Source: Capsaspora owczarzaki ATCC 30864 | Taxonomy: Eukaryota; Opisthokonta; Filasterea | Assembly: GCF_000151315.2 (NCBI RefSeq) | Contig: NW_011887301.1 | Span: forward strand, 220,378 to 284,377 | DNA: 64,000 nucleotides | Reading direction: 5' to 3' | Shown here: piece by piece, positions 31,371 to 42,260 of the stretch | How positions within the stretch are numbered: position 1 is the first letter of the stretch | Layout: the number at the start of each line of letters is the position of its first letter | Program-made: the position numbers and the translations under genes | The notes under the pieces: model-generated | The model's input: only the letters and a program-made list of their open reading frames with translations | Databases searched by the model: none | What the model was told of the DNA's origin: nothing

Positions 31371-33870
31371 CAGGCGGCGCTCGCATTCTCACAGCAGTTC
31401 ATGCACTCGCTCAACATCCACTCTGGCGGCGGCTCACCGTCAGCCGACAGCAGCGACAACTCTAGCACTCTGCATGCTGCCGCCTCACTCACGCCACCCG
31501 CTCCTGGCATGGTGGATGCCAATAATGCTGCTGCTGCTGCTGCTGCTGCTGCCGCTGCTGCCGTCGCTGCCAGCCTCGTCAATAGCAATGGTAATGGAGC
31601 GTATGCCAATCACTTTGTGCACGATCCGCTTCTCTCGGTCGTCCTCGACGCAGCACGCAAGACCTCCGCCATTGCGCACACGCAGCACGGCAGCAGCAGC
31701 AGCATGAACACCATGAGCAACTCGAGCTCGAGCGTGACGACGACGACGACGACGACCAGCAGCAGCAATAGAGGCGAATTCGTCCCCGAAGCCACTGTCA
31801 CTGCCGCTGCTGCTGCTGCTGCTGCGCCGGACGCTGCCTTCATGGCCCCACCACCACCACCAGCAGCAGACGGCAATAACATGGTGCCCGTGTATGGCTT
31901 GCTCGGCCTGCTCCCGCCGCAGATGCAGCTCAATCTGCAGGCTGCCATGGCCTCGTCCCACCGGCAGGCCATCCTCCACCAAACCAGCTCAAGGAAGCCA
32001 AAGAAGGCCGCTGCTGCTGCTGCGACCTCACTCTCGCCGCCGGCTGGTCTGTCGGTGCCTGGGACGCCAGCTGCTGGACTTTCATCGTCATCCGCCGCAG
32101 CTCCCGCTTCAACAGCTTCAACAGCTGCTGCAGCGGCAGAGGCAGGCGAGGCAGGTGAAGCCGCCCGACGCCACCGAAAGTGCTCCCGCGTCTGCGCTCC
32201 GTGCAAGCGAGCCAAGACGGCGTGCGAGAACATGCGCCCGTGCCCAAGATGCTCGCGGCTGGGCATTGCCGACAGCTGCATTGACGTCGAGCACAAGGTC
32301 CCCAGGCCCAAGGCCAACCTCGCACAGCAGGCAAACGCTGCGTTGTATCCCCCACCGACTGCCCTGCAATCGTCAGCAGTCGCACCGCCGCTCGGCGTGT
32401 TTGCTGGCGACGCGTCGTCCTTCCTCGTCGACAATGCGACAGGCATGACCCTGATGCCAGGCGCACAGCTCATGCAGCTCGACCCGATCGCGGGCTTGTC
32501 GGCGTTTGACGAGCCGGACGCCATTGGCTCCATCCCTGCTGCTACCATCACCCTCGGCCGAGGACAGGTACGGTCGCTCGAAGAGTTTGACATTGGTTCT
32601 GCCGCGGCCGGCCCGCTCAGCGCTCGGTCGTCGGACTCCATGCCATTGTCTGACGGCGGGACCGGGTTTTCGGTCGGCGATGCGGACGACACTCACGGCC
32701 AACCCAAGCGTGTTCGAAACGACGCTGCGTCACCGCTCGACGACGATGTCGACTCGCCGGCCTCGGTGCATAGTGTTGAGGAGTTGATAGATGTCGCATC
32801 CGAGCTCGACTTTCCCTGGCAATGCCTCTTCCAGCTCCAAAGCACAGCAAGTGGCAATGACAGCGAAGCCGCATCCGCCGCCATGCTGGACGGTGTGCTC
32901 AACGAGGACATTTCGGAGAGCGCTCTCCTGCAAACGCTCTACGAAGGGCTTCACGCTTCTGTCGCGGCTTCGCAGCAGATTGGAGCGGACGGCACTCCTC
33001 TGCGTCGCTTTGACATTCGCAAGTACTTCTCTTCTGTCTTTTCGGAACTGCTCAAATGGAAGCAAATGCTTCTCAACAACTACAGTCCGCGCCTTGAAAA
33101 GTGCTTTGTGATTTACGTGTAAGCTTGATTTGTTTGTTTTGTCTTCATTGCTTCTGCGGTTGTTTGTCATCCCGCTCACCGGTGTCGTCCTTGTCTTTGT
33201 ACCTGCAGGCGGTTTTATATCGGGCAAACCCAACTCTTCCGCGTCGTCACAGCTGAGGAAATGATCCCAAAGCAAGAAGAGTTGCTTGCTGGATTCCCGA
33301 ATGACAGTGTCCGCAAGCAAGTGCTTGAACTAGAACCCGCCGAATCGATGGTATGCGTAGAATTGTGTCCTGTGGGGAAGTTTTGCAATGGAGTTCTGGT
33401 GGTTTTTTTTTTCTAACGTTTCACGTTTTGTTGTTGTTTGTGCTCTGCAGGATCCAAATAGCATCTCGGAAGCCGTAATTCGCAACGTGTACGATAAAAT
33501 ACCGGTCGCTGTCGTCCGGTGCAGCGTTCGCAACTTTGTGATTCGCATCAGCTACGCAAATGAGGCGGCGACCGACATGTTTGGCTACTCGGGTCTTGAC
33601 GTGACCGTGCCACCCTTGTCGGACGATCTGCTCTTCCGAGTGTTTGCGGAAAGCGAGTGGCACCGCTTTGCACGCGCCTGCTGCGAGGCAGTCATGTGTC
33701 GCGCCGAGCAGTTCCAATTCCGCGGCCTCTGCCGAAGACGGGATGGCGCTGAATTCTTTGCCGTCTTTGCCATCAGCATGGTGTATTCCGAGTACGGCTA
33801 TCCCGTCAAGGCCAGCGTGTTTGTTCAGGCTGTGGAGGAGCCTCGGCTGGTTGATGTTGCCGTGGATTGA
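31038..33870 (+). CDS. Zn2Cys6 (fungal-type) transcription factor with C-terminal PAS domain
   Basis: Three in-phase exons: 31038-33118, 33209-33350, 33451-33870; 880 aa. The start is the first ATG; an in-frame TTG lies 51 nt upstream. Residues about 1-375 are low-complexity (poly-Gln, His, Ala, Ser). Near 378-415 is a binuclear zinc cluster, CAPCKRAKTAC then CPRC and a final Cys: C-x2-C-x6-C-x5-C-x2-C-x8-C, with a basic residue before it. Residues about 745-860 resemble a PAS domain (SYANEAATDMFGYSG, FRGLCRRRDGAEFFAVF). Zn2Cys6-plus-PAS is the architecture of the fungal ERT1/AcuK/RDS2 gluconeogenesis regulators. A nuclear DNA-binding role follows from the cluster; the metabolic role is inference only. 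A Zn cluster is unusual if the host is not a fungus. Confidence 0.87.
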
Positions 33871-34218
33871 GGCACAATTTTTTCTTTGTTTGTCGCTTTC
33901 CCCCCCCCCCTGTTTCTGTCGAGTTAGCATCGGAATGTTGCTCCCTTTGTTTCTTTTTCATCGTTGTGTGTGCATGTACTGTACGGCTTGCGCATGAAGC
34001 TGCCTGATTCGTGTTTGTTAGATACTTGTAAATTTGAGATTTTGTTTTTTGTTGGTTTTTTTTGTTTTTGTTTTTAGGTTTGTCATACTTTCGCCCCGCA
34101 TTCATGCAGAATCTAGTGCATGGATGTAAATGGTTGTGATTTTGGTTTGTGTGAACAAGCAATAGCTCACTCTTTTTTTTTTTTGATTCCATTGAACTGA
34201 ACCAATTCTTCATCCACT
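33871..34218. other. Intergenic region between tandem Zn2Cys6 and LYS1 genes
   Basis: 348 nt with a C10 run near 33901 and many T runs. It holds the 3' end of the upstream gene and the promoter of the next. Confidence 0.4.
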
Positions 34219-36476
34219 ATGACTGCGACAACAACTCACCTGTGGCTGCGCGAGGAGACCAAGGAGCACGAGCACCGCGTTGTGCTGACTCCCGATGCAT
34301 GCAAGAAGCTTCTTGCCGAGCGCAGGACGAACGCGGACGGACACGAGGAGGCCGTCTTCCGGATCACTGTCGAGCGGTCGACTCAGCGGATTTTCGACAT
34401 TCACGAGTATGAGCTGTAAGTGATTTTTGGATTGCCACCCCCCCCCCCAACTGTCGCGATGATGAGTGAACAAAGCCGATGTTTGCTGTGGTGGCAATGG
34501 TGGCAATGGTGGCAATGGTGGCAATGGTGGCAATGGGGGAAAGGCCAGGTGGAGAATTGGGAGTTTATGGGAGAGATTTTGTCCCTGTCATGCCAGTCGG
34601 AGATCAGCATCGGGATGGAGGTCAGATTCAGATTCAGATTCAGATCTATCAGATCGATGAGACGTAGGGGGATCACTGTTGGAGTTATGTGGTGGGGATT
34701 GGGGCGTGGGGATGAGTACAACGATGTTGTCGGGGATTTCGGAAATGGTCACAGTTGAACGAGGGGACACGACCTGAGTCCTTCCCTGTTTGGTTTTTGG
34801 TGGTGAGCGAAATTATGTCATCGACCCGCCTTCCTCAATCGTCGTAGGTACGATTGGAATGGATATGTGTGTGGCTTGCGTTGGGAAAGAAGAAGAAGAA
34901 GAAGAAATGAAGAAAGAAAGCAAGGGTTGAAAGGGAGAAGCGAACAATCCGAGTTGAAACGAAACTCACACTTACACACGCACGCACTCTCCAACACCAA
35001 CCACCGACCTGACATGTTGCATCAATCGTGTGCAATTCGCAGGGCTGGATGCACCATTGCTGCTGGCGGCGCTTGGCGAGACGCACCCGCAGACGCCTTC
35101 ATTCTCGGTCTGAAAGAGCTGCCCGAGAACGACACGACGCCGCTCAAGCACCGTCACGTGTACTTTGGCCATGCGTACAAGAACCAGGCTGGCTGGAAGG
35201 ATTTGCTTGCTCGCTTCAAGCGTGGCGGTGGCCAGCTGCTCGATCTCGAGTTTTTGAACGACGAGAAGGGTACGACGATGCCGTTGTTGATGTTGAAGGA
35301 TCGAAAGCAAGGTCGAAACACTGAAACAATGCAACGCATGTAACCCTACTGCAGGTCGACGAGTCGCTGCATTCGGATACATGGCTGGTTTTGCCGGAGC
35401 TGCCGTTGGTTTGGATCTGTGGGCACACAACCAAACAAAGTAAGAGCGATGCTGCATTCGGCGTTTCGGCACAGCACCTTCCATTGATTGTTTTTTTCGT
35501 TCTTGTTGTAGTCCTGGCACCCCGTACCCCTCCATCAAACCGTATGAAAACGACGAGCAGCTTGTGAGCCATCTCAAGAAGCGTATTGCCCAGGCTGTTG
35601 CTGGTAACACTTTTGATTTCTTGCTTTGATTTCTTGCGCGGATTTAAGGTGAATCAAACTCATGATGGCCATGTTTGACTGCGTAGGCGGCGCCAACCAA
35701 CCCAAGGCCATTGTCATTGGTGCGCTTGGCCGATGTGGCACCGGCGCATGCGACCTTTTGGTTCGTGCTGGTATTGCCGAGTAAGCGCGCAAAAGCGTTC
35801 CAGGCGCAGTTTGGTGGCAAAACCCAGTCGTTTTTTTTTCTCACCTCGAAGCCTGCCCTTCTTCCCTCTGCCACCTCTTTTGCAACAGTGCCAATATTAT
35901 TCGCTGGGATATGGCCGAGACCAAGAACGGCGGCCCCTTCCCGCAGCTGCTCGAGTACGAGATTCTGGTCAACTGCATCTACCTGGCAACCCCGATCCCT
36001 CCGTTCCTGACGGCCGAGACGCTGCTCACCCCCAAGTCGGACAAGCGCCACCTCTCTGTTGTCGTTGATGTCTCCTGTGATGTGACCAACCCGCACAACC
36101 CGCTGCCATTCTACTCGGAGACGACAACCTTTGATGCTCCCGTCCTTGCGGTGGCCGCTGACCGGTAAGGTTATTTTCAGAGCAGTGTGAACGAGAGTTG
36201 AGTAGCGTGCCAACCGAGTCGGACTGTTGTTCTCATCTTTTCGCAAAAAAAAAAAAACTGGAAATTTGTGCCCTTTTTGTTCGACTGCGCGACAGAACCT
36301 CCACACCGCTCGATGTGGTCGCGATTGATCATTTGCCAACTCTGCTGCCAGCCGAGAGCAGCACGCGCTTTGCTCAGGATTTGTACGCCACCATCCTTCA
36401 GCTCGCAGAGGTGGACACTGCTCGCGTGTGGACTGACGTGCGCAAGCTCTTTGACACCAAGTCGGAAGGGCTGTGA
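34219..36476 (+). CDS. LYS1: Saccharopine dehydrogenase (NAD+, L-lysine-forming)
   Basis: Seven in-phase exons: 34219-34415, 35043-35269, 35355-35439, 35512-35603, 35687-35780, 35889-36164, about 36296-36476; 383 aa (yeast Lys1 373). The N-terminus LWLREETKEHEHRVVLTP is the alanine dehydrogenase/PNT-type fold. Then come ILGLKELPE, HVYFGHAYKNQAGW and RVAAFGYMAGFAGAA. The NAD-binding region is AIVIGALGRCGTGACDL, and DVSCD plus AIDHLPTLLP complete the C-terminal half. It catalyses the last step of alpha-aminoadipate lysine synthesis, saccharopine to lysine plus 2-oxoglutarate. That route is typical of fungi and some protists, so the organism likely makes its own lysine. Intron 1 is the longest (627 nt) and repeat-rich. 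Confidence 0.95.
34489..34668 (+). repeat. Minisatellite-like repeats in LYS1 intron 1
   Basis: About five copies of a 9-mer (GGTGGCAAT) at 34489-34535, then about four AGATTC hexamers at 34622-34650, all within intron 1. Reading through the 9-mers gives Gly-Gly-Asn, but stops and the flanking splice sites exclude coding. Confidence 0.85.
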
Positions 36477-36644
36477 ATGTTCGTCTCCACAAAACATGGC
36501 ATCTGGAAACAACCAATGAACGAAAAGAAAAAAAAACCGTTGTAATGATTAAATACAATAATTTTGGCCTGAATCAGAAAAATAACAAAAAAAAAAAGTG
36601 TACACACAGTGATTTTTAAAAAACAAAACGACAAGCTGCACCTT

Positions 36645-38080
36645 CTAGTGCACGCCGTTCGCAGTCGCTGGCACCGGAGCCACTGTTGCGGCACTAGGTG
36701 GGGGAATACTTGTTGTTGGTGCTGCTGCGGATGCAGAAATGTGACTGCTAGAATCCACTTCGCGCCATACCCGTATCAATGTGTCCAACCCACACAAATA
36801 ACCATCTTCTTGATTGCCCAAATTCCAAGGCTGACGGTGCGTCAGCGGCTTGCGGGAGCGATTTGTTTTGGCGAAATCAATCAGCCAGAGGCCGACCTTG
36901 CCCGAGTGGTCGTACACAAACAGCAACGAGCTGCCGACCACTTCGTGCATTTTGAAAAATTCTGACGACTCAATCCGTTGGCGAATCAGTTCCAATCGCG
37001 CGGTGAATTCACTCCGATGCCTCTCGGGCAGCAGCGACAAGTAATGTCGGAAGACATCCGCCACGTCTTGTTCAGTCTTAACGGTTTTGAAATTGGTATC
37101 GGCTTTCCTGTCAGCGAGCTGATGGGGGAGAGGATGGGGGGGGGCGGGGCGGAGGACAAAAGAACACAAAAACTGTCAGAAACCTCAAACAACCAACGAC
37201 ACGCTCCCGCCAAACAAAGCAAATCTCTCACCTTGATGCCCTCGACACGAAACCCCAATGACGCACTGGAGCTCTGTTGCTCGCGGAATTGCATGTAACG
37301 AAGCTTGGTGATGCCACCACTGTCAATCTCTTCAGGCGTGGGCTCGTTGGGATCAATCTCTCGCATCTTTTCGAGGAGATCGGAGCGCTTGTCGAGCTTG
37401 GTGACCTCGGATTCGAGGAAGGTGCGCTTCCCCATCTTAATGTCCATGAGCGAGGGTCGCACAAAGGAAGCCAGCAAGTCTTCCATTTGAACGTAGGTTT
37501 CGCCGCCGTAGGTGATTTCTCGGTCAAATCGAGGCACAAACTCGCGCATGCAGTCCGACATGAGCAACATGAGCGCATCTCGCTCCAGTGTTGTGGTGCG
37601 CTTGCACAGGATGCCCTGTTGTGGATGGAGGAAGGCGTCCTTGTGACCAGCGACCTGGTGCGAATAACGTGTGCTGTAGTGGATGAGAATCTTGGCCAAG
37701 CTGATGACCTTCCGCCACGCACGGCGCGCGCGGTCAGATTGGGCGCGAGAAAGGCCATTCCGCATGCCAATGGTGGGCTCTCGCAAGTCGTCTTCGTCGC
37801 AGGAGGACAGGTCGCTGTTCGAGAGCGACTTTCCGACCATATCCAACGACGTCGTGCTGCTACACTGCACTGCCCTCAGCACTGGCTCGGATCGCACAGC
37901 CTTGACTGTTGGTCGACTGAGAATCGCCGCCATCTTGGCATTGTCGAGCTGGGCGAGGCGGTCGTCGAATGCGTCGAGCGACGTCTGTGAGGCTCCTACT
38001 GTGTTGTCTGCAGCCGGTGTGAGCTGGGACGGTCCTACAGTGCCTGGCGGCCCTGCTGCAGCATGACCCGTGCTGGCCAT
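36645..38080 (-). CDS. Inositol-trisphosphate 3-kinase-like (IPK superfamily)
   Basis: Two in-phase exons: 38080-37232 and 37118-36645; 440 aa. The catalytic core starts near residue 180. It shows PSLMDIKMGKRTF (the PxxxDxKxG signature), EIDSGGITKLRYMQFRE, SLGFRVEGIK, and in exon 2 SSLLFVYDHSGKVGLWLIDFAKT with a final GNQEDGYLCGLDTLI. This pattern is nearest ITPKA-type Ins(1,4,5)P3 3-kinases rather than IP6K or IPMK. It would phosphorylate InsP3 to InsP4, ending calcium release and feeding higher inositol phosphates. The N-terminal 140 residues are Ser/Ala/Gln-rich. The frame stays open for 74 more codons upstream to an ATG at 38302, so a longer N-terminus is possible. Confidence 0.9.
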
Positions 38081-39767
38081 GGCTTGTTGATTAAGAAAGG
38101 GAGTGGAGGGGTTGAAAAGGAGCGAAAAAATTGATGAGGGTTGTCGATGCTCTGCTTGTTCAAAAAGCAGCAACCGTGGGCACAAAAGGTGTGGCCTCAG
38201 GGCAAGAAAAGTCTCAAAGCAGGGGCGGGCGTGCGAATCAGTCGAGAGTGGATGACTAAAGAAAGGACGAGGAGGCGAACGGAAGGACGCTAAACGAAAC
38301 AATCGTCAAAAATCTGTCACAGGAGAAACAGCAAAAACAAAAAACAAAAAGAAGAAGTGAGACAGTCATAAAAACCAGATACGTCCATCAAACAGATTGG
38401 AGTGAGGCGAAGGGGTGGGGGAGAAAGGTACAGGAGAGGATGAGGATGGAATCGCTGCTGCAACCAGATCGTTTTTTTTTTTTTCGCTTTTTTGGTTTTT
38501 TTGGTCGTCAATGAATGAGCATGTGTCAGACGAATGGCTGTTTGTTCGCTCACAAAGCACACTTCAAAATAACAACAGGCAGCAGTTCGTTCTCGCTTGT
38601 CGTTTGCCAGCGGTCACGTTGTCTCCGTTTTTGCTGCACTCCCCCCCCCCCGAGTCGAGACAATCAACCCTAACTTGGAGCTGCAATGGACGGCGTATGC
38701 CTTTTTTTTTTTTCCTTTGATTTTTTCAAAAAAAAGTAATCGTTTTTTTTTTTTGGTTCCTTCCAGTTGGCTTTTGTGCTCGTTAATAAAGAGCAAAATG
38801 AGAGCAAGGCTGAAATGACAGGATTATTAATGGACAAGTGAGAGGGTGCGCGTGCTTGGAAAGGGGAGGAGTGGAAGAGGAAAAACGGGGGGGGGGAAGA
38901 AGCGAGTTGCTGAATGAAGTAAGGGCAGAGAGGAAAAAAAAAAAAAAAACACCGCCCAGCGGTTCGCGCTCCAATTGCCACAGTCGACGGAAACGCCACA
39001 CGCAATGCCACACCCGCGGGACAGCTGTCTTCGTGCGGCTGGTCGTGGACAGGAGAGGCGCGCCACGCTCGAGGTCCAAAAAGAGCGAACGAGAGAGAGC
39101 GAGCGAGAAAAAAAAAAAACCGTATTTCAAAAAAAAAAAAAAAAAAGCTGCCCGCTTTTGCAGCAAAGTGGTGTGAAGAAGAAGGGGTGAGAAGGGGGAA
39201 GGCGGGGTTTGGCGAGTAAGGCACCCCTCACGCAGAGTGGGCATTGGCGGGAATGGCAGCGGGAGCAGAGCAGAGCGAGGAAGCGTGTGAGAGTGAGACA
39301 CGACCAAAAACCCCAACGGTGCCGAATTGGGAGGAAAAAAAAAAAAAAAAAAAAAAAACTCACGTTGAATTGGAAAAAAAAAAAAAAAAAGGTTGAAAAA
39401 AGAGGGATTGACCTTTTGGTTTGATCTGCATTCGATTGGATTGGGGGTTGGAGTTGGGGTTGGAGTTGGGGTTGGAGTTGGAGTGAGCAGGATTGAGAGA
39501 GAGGGGTTTCTGGCATATTGGACGACGAGTGAGCTTGGGAACAAGGAGCGGTTTGAAATTGACGAGCTTCCAGCCGCTCTCGTTGCTGACTCGTTCATTG
39601 CGATAGAATGCTCACAAGTATGAAGTTCCACGAAGATACGAGTAATGGGTTGATGATGAGAGTGATGATAGGGAAACAAGAGACTTCACTTATACAAAGA
39701 CCGACCAAACAAAGTGGAAGGCTCAGTCATTTTTTGCCCCATTTTTCATTCAGACACTGCCGACACT
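38081..39767. other. Largest gene-free interval: homopolymers and a GT-rich array
   Basis: 1.69 kb between the divergent starts of the ITPK-like and PPAT genes. It contains many A and T runs (for example 38934-38950, 39130-39147, 39333-39358, 39373-39390), C11 at about 38641, G10 at about 38887 and a (GGGGTTGGAGTT)n array at 39440-39483. I find no supported coding region; the frames here are runs of Phe, Lys or Pro. It must contain both promoters. Confidence 0.6.
39440..39483 (+). repeat. G/T-rich tandem array, (GGGGTTGGAGTT)n
   Basis: About 3.5 copies of a 12-mer alternating GGGGTT and GGAGTT on the plus strand. It is telomere-like in composition and can form a G-quadruplex in principle. 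It lies 285 nt upstream of the PPAT start. Confidence 0.85.
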
Positions 39768-41359
39768 ATGCTCGTGGTCATCAGCGTCCCCCTCACCGTT
39801 GAGCAGGATCAAACGCTCGGTATTACCAACATCCAGACACTGCTGCCGGCGTTGCGACGGGACTTGCGGGCGTCCCACCCACTCATTGGGAAGGAATCGC
39901 GCATCCTGGTGCAGCTCCTCCCTGAGGCGCCCACGCACGACAACACCGACGCTCAGGCTCCTCAGTTGTGCGCACTCTGGCACCGTGTACCGTGGGAGCA
40001 GATGAAGAAGGTGGGCAGTGCCGCAACCGATTGCTTCTATGATTTCCAACTCACTTGGGATGGCAACCCCTTTTCAGTTCTTGAGCTGCGCGTACGAGGC
40101 GTTCATGGATGCAAGCAACCCAGTCCAGCGGATTGAGATTTCGCTGCTTGGTTTCGCTGCATTCAACATTCCACTGAGCAAATCCGACTCGAGAATCAAG
40201 CGGTTCGGACGGGTAAATGCTGCAAAAGATGGTGAGTTGCTCTTTCAAACCAATTGGCCAAGAACACGCTTGGACGGTCGATCTGAGAAAACTCGGGATC
40301 ACTTTGGCAGGTTGGAATTTGGCTTCTGTGCCTGATGCCCAGTGGACGCGCGAAATGAAGCTTGTGCCCAAAGAAACAAAGCCTTTCGACGCCGCGTCAA
40401 GCTTGACCAGCAGCAATTGGCCGGTTGCTGACGATGTGTGCTTGGGAGGCACGTTTGATCACATGCACAATGGCCATCGCATCTTGCTCACGGTGGCAGT
40501 CTTGCTTGCCCGCCGGCGCCTCGTTTGTGGTGTTACTGGTGAGTTTGGCTTTTCTAAACCCCTCGGGCGAAGATCAGAATCTACAGCTCATTTTTTTTTT
40601 GGGTTCATGTATCGGCTCCAGACGGATCCCTGCTCGCAAACAAAAAGCGCAAGGAGTTGGTAGAACCCCTTCAGCAACGGATCAACGCAGTTCGTGACTT
40701 TTGCCATGTGATTCGACCAGACCTGGCGATCGAGGTAACCAAAAAAAAAAAAAAACGAAATGAGGCTGTTTGCCATCATTTCGGTTGCTAACATTCGACC
40801 TCGTCCCCAGTTCCATGCAATTGTCGACATGTACGGACCAGCTGGCACCGACGCCGACTTGGATCTACTGGTTGTTTCAGAAGAAACGAAGGGAGCTACC
40901 CCACTCAGTATGTCTCCCACATTGTCTTGCTGGATGAACCTCTTGTTGCTTTGGACATCTGCAATTCGATCTTGCTCATTGTTGACGTGAATCCTTTTGC
41001 TGAACCTCCGACAAGTCAACGAGAAACGGAGCGCGAATGGAATCCCAAAGATGCTCAAGCCTGAACTGGTTGAACTTGTCCAGAGCGATTTGCACAGTGC
41101 AGAGAAGCTGTCATCCACCCAGATTCGCGAATGGATTGCGCACACCTCGACTGAGGGAGCCAAGCCGCCGACTGGACAGGCAATCACTGTCCAACGTGTC
41201 GGCCGGACGGGGCACATCGAGAAATCAAAGACGCAGGGCTCCCGAAAACCAAGAGGTGCGGCGGCAATCATTGCTCCTGTATTGAGTCAATCTCCGGAAG
41301 CACTCGCAAGCGGTCGAGTACTACGTCCGAGGAGAACGAGCACTACGCAGGCGCGGTAA
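39768..41359 (+). CDS. Phosphopantetheine adenylyltransferase (CoA biosynthesis)
   Basis: Six in-phase exons: 39768-40010, 40078-40231, 40311-40538, 40622-40734, 40811-40907, 41016-41359; 392 aa. The nucleotidyltransferase core begins near residue 185 with LGGTFDHMHNGHRILL, carrying the catalytic HxGH. VTDGSLLANKK, PLQQRINAVRDF and STQIREW (the ISSTxxR-like motif) follow. It joins ATP and 4'-phosphopantetheine to make dephospho-CoA. No dephospho-CoA kinase domain follows, so it resembles the stand-alone fungal Cab4 type more than animal bifunctional COASY. The first 170 residues are poorly conserved and resemble the N-terminal regions of both. The C-terminal 50 residues are basic. The exon 5/6 join leaves an uncertain residue. 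Confidence 0.88.
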
Positions 41360-41755
41360 CAAAGCAGCAACTGGCGGGCTAGTTTTTTGGTTGGACAAGC
41401 CCGTCGTGTTCGAGGGTCCATACGAATTCCACAGCTATGCTGGACCAAGGCAGTTAGGTTTGGATGGCGTCGGAGTAAACACAGAGGCTCAATGGCAAGT
41501 GAAAAGAACAAACAAACAAACAAACAAACAAAAAAAAAAAAAAACAAACAAACAAACAAACAAACAAACAAAAAAAAAAACAGCAATAAAAACAAAGCTC
41601 GAATCAAACTACATCAAGGCGCATTTCCCCCAAGCATGACATTAGATACAACCACCATAGTAGCATTTAAAAACCCATCAACAAAGATGATGGAAAAGAA
41701 CCAAAAAAAAAAAAAAAGGAAGAAGAAAAAAAAAAAAAAAAAAAAAAAAAAGAAA
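41360..41755. other. Gene-free spacer with (CAAA)n and A-rich runs
   Basis: 396 nt downstream of PPAT. It holds (CAAA)n arrays at 41508-41573 and long A-rich runs at 41702-41752. On the minus strand the latter form T runs directly 3' of the tRNA gene and can act as the Pol III terminator. Confidence 0.7.
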
Positions 41756-41843
41756 CGAGCGTGGTGGGGTTCGATCCCACGACCTCCTGCTTGCCGCCAC
41801 CAAAAGTAGAAGGCAGATACTCTACCAACTGAGTTACACGCCA
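41756..41843 (-). tRNA. trnR-UCU: tRNA-Arg(UCU) with 15-nt intron
   Basis: On the minus strand: acceptor TGGCGTG, D arm ACTC/GAGT with AGTTGGTA loop, anticodon stem TCTGC/GCAGG, and loop CTTCTA then A. The anticodon is TCT. A 15-nt intron follows position 37, the standard place in nuclear tRNA genes. T arm GTGGG/CCCAC has loop ATCGAAC, and the acceptor 3' strand is CACGCTC with discriminator G. Pair 1-72 is a T/C mismatch and 2-71 a G-T wobble, so the acceptor end is weaker than usual. A T-rich stretch follows as terminator. The codon read is AGA. Confidence 0.85.
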
Positions 41844-42260
41844 ACATCTTCGGGTGGGCAAATTAGTACAGGAGTCAGAAGCGGCGGTTTGGAAGTATGG
41901 AAATACATTGCAACGCTTGGGAAATTTCACAATAGATCTACGTGATGTCTAGCGCGACACCGTGATCGAGCGATCCTTCAATCGAGCTGTTTTCGTTCTC
42001 TTATAGGGCTTTGAAAATGAATGGGCTAAAAATCACAATAAATCGCAATGGTTTTAAATGGCTTTTTGTTGATAGGGGAGTGCTGCACCCGGACCCGTGC
42101 TCACGAATGTGGGCTGGAATGGGTTTGGAGTGCATCACTTCATGTTGTACTAGAATGAGGTAAAAGTGGGGAAGAGAGAGAGAAAATCTGTGTGAGAGCG
42201 AGAACAAGCCGAAGAAAATTTTAGGCTTCTTTCCATCTGCTTCTTATCCCAACTCTTCCG
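41844..42260. promoter_or_regulatory. Intergenic region upstream of the 42.3 kb gene
   Basis: 417 nt between the tRNA 5' end and the next start codon. It should hold the promoter of the 42.3 kb gene; no specific motif recognised. Confidence 0.35.

Noticed and set aside
31334-32692. Long antisense open frame (about 360 aa) over the Zn2Cys6 gene
   Set aside because: A GC-rich, biased shadow of the real exon; its product is low-complexity Ala/Ser/Arg with no domain.
38302-38370. Separate small gene upstream of the ITPK-like start
   Set aside because: The frame is simply in line with the kinase gene; no independent evidence beyond a possible longer N-terminus.
39440-39483. GGGGTT-rich array considered as true telomere or subtelomere
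   Set aside because: Only about 3.5 copies, with alternating GGAGTT, between two housekeeping genes; at most telomere-like.
40217-40310. Reading PPAT exon 3 upstream through the intron as coding
   Set aside because: It breaks phase with exon 2, and GTGAGT...GCAG at 40232-40310 gives a clean join.
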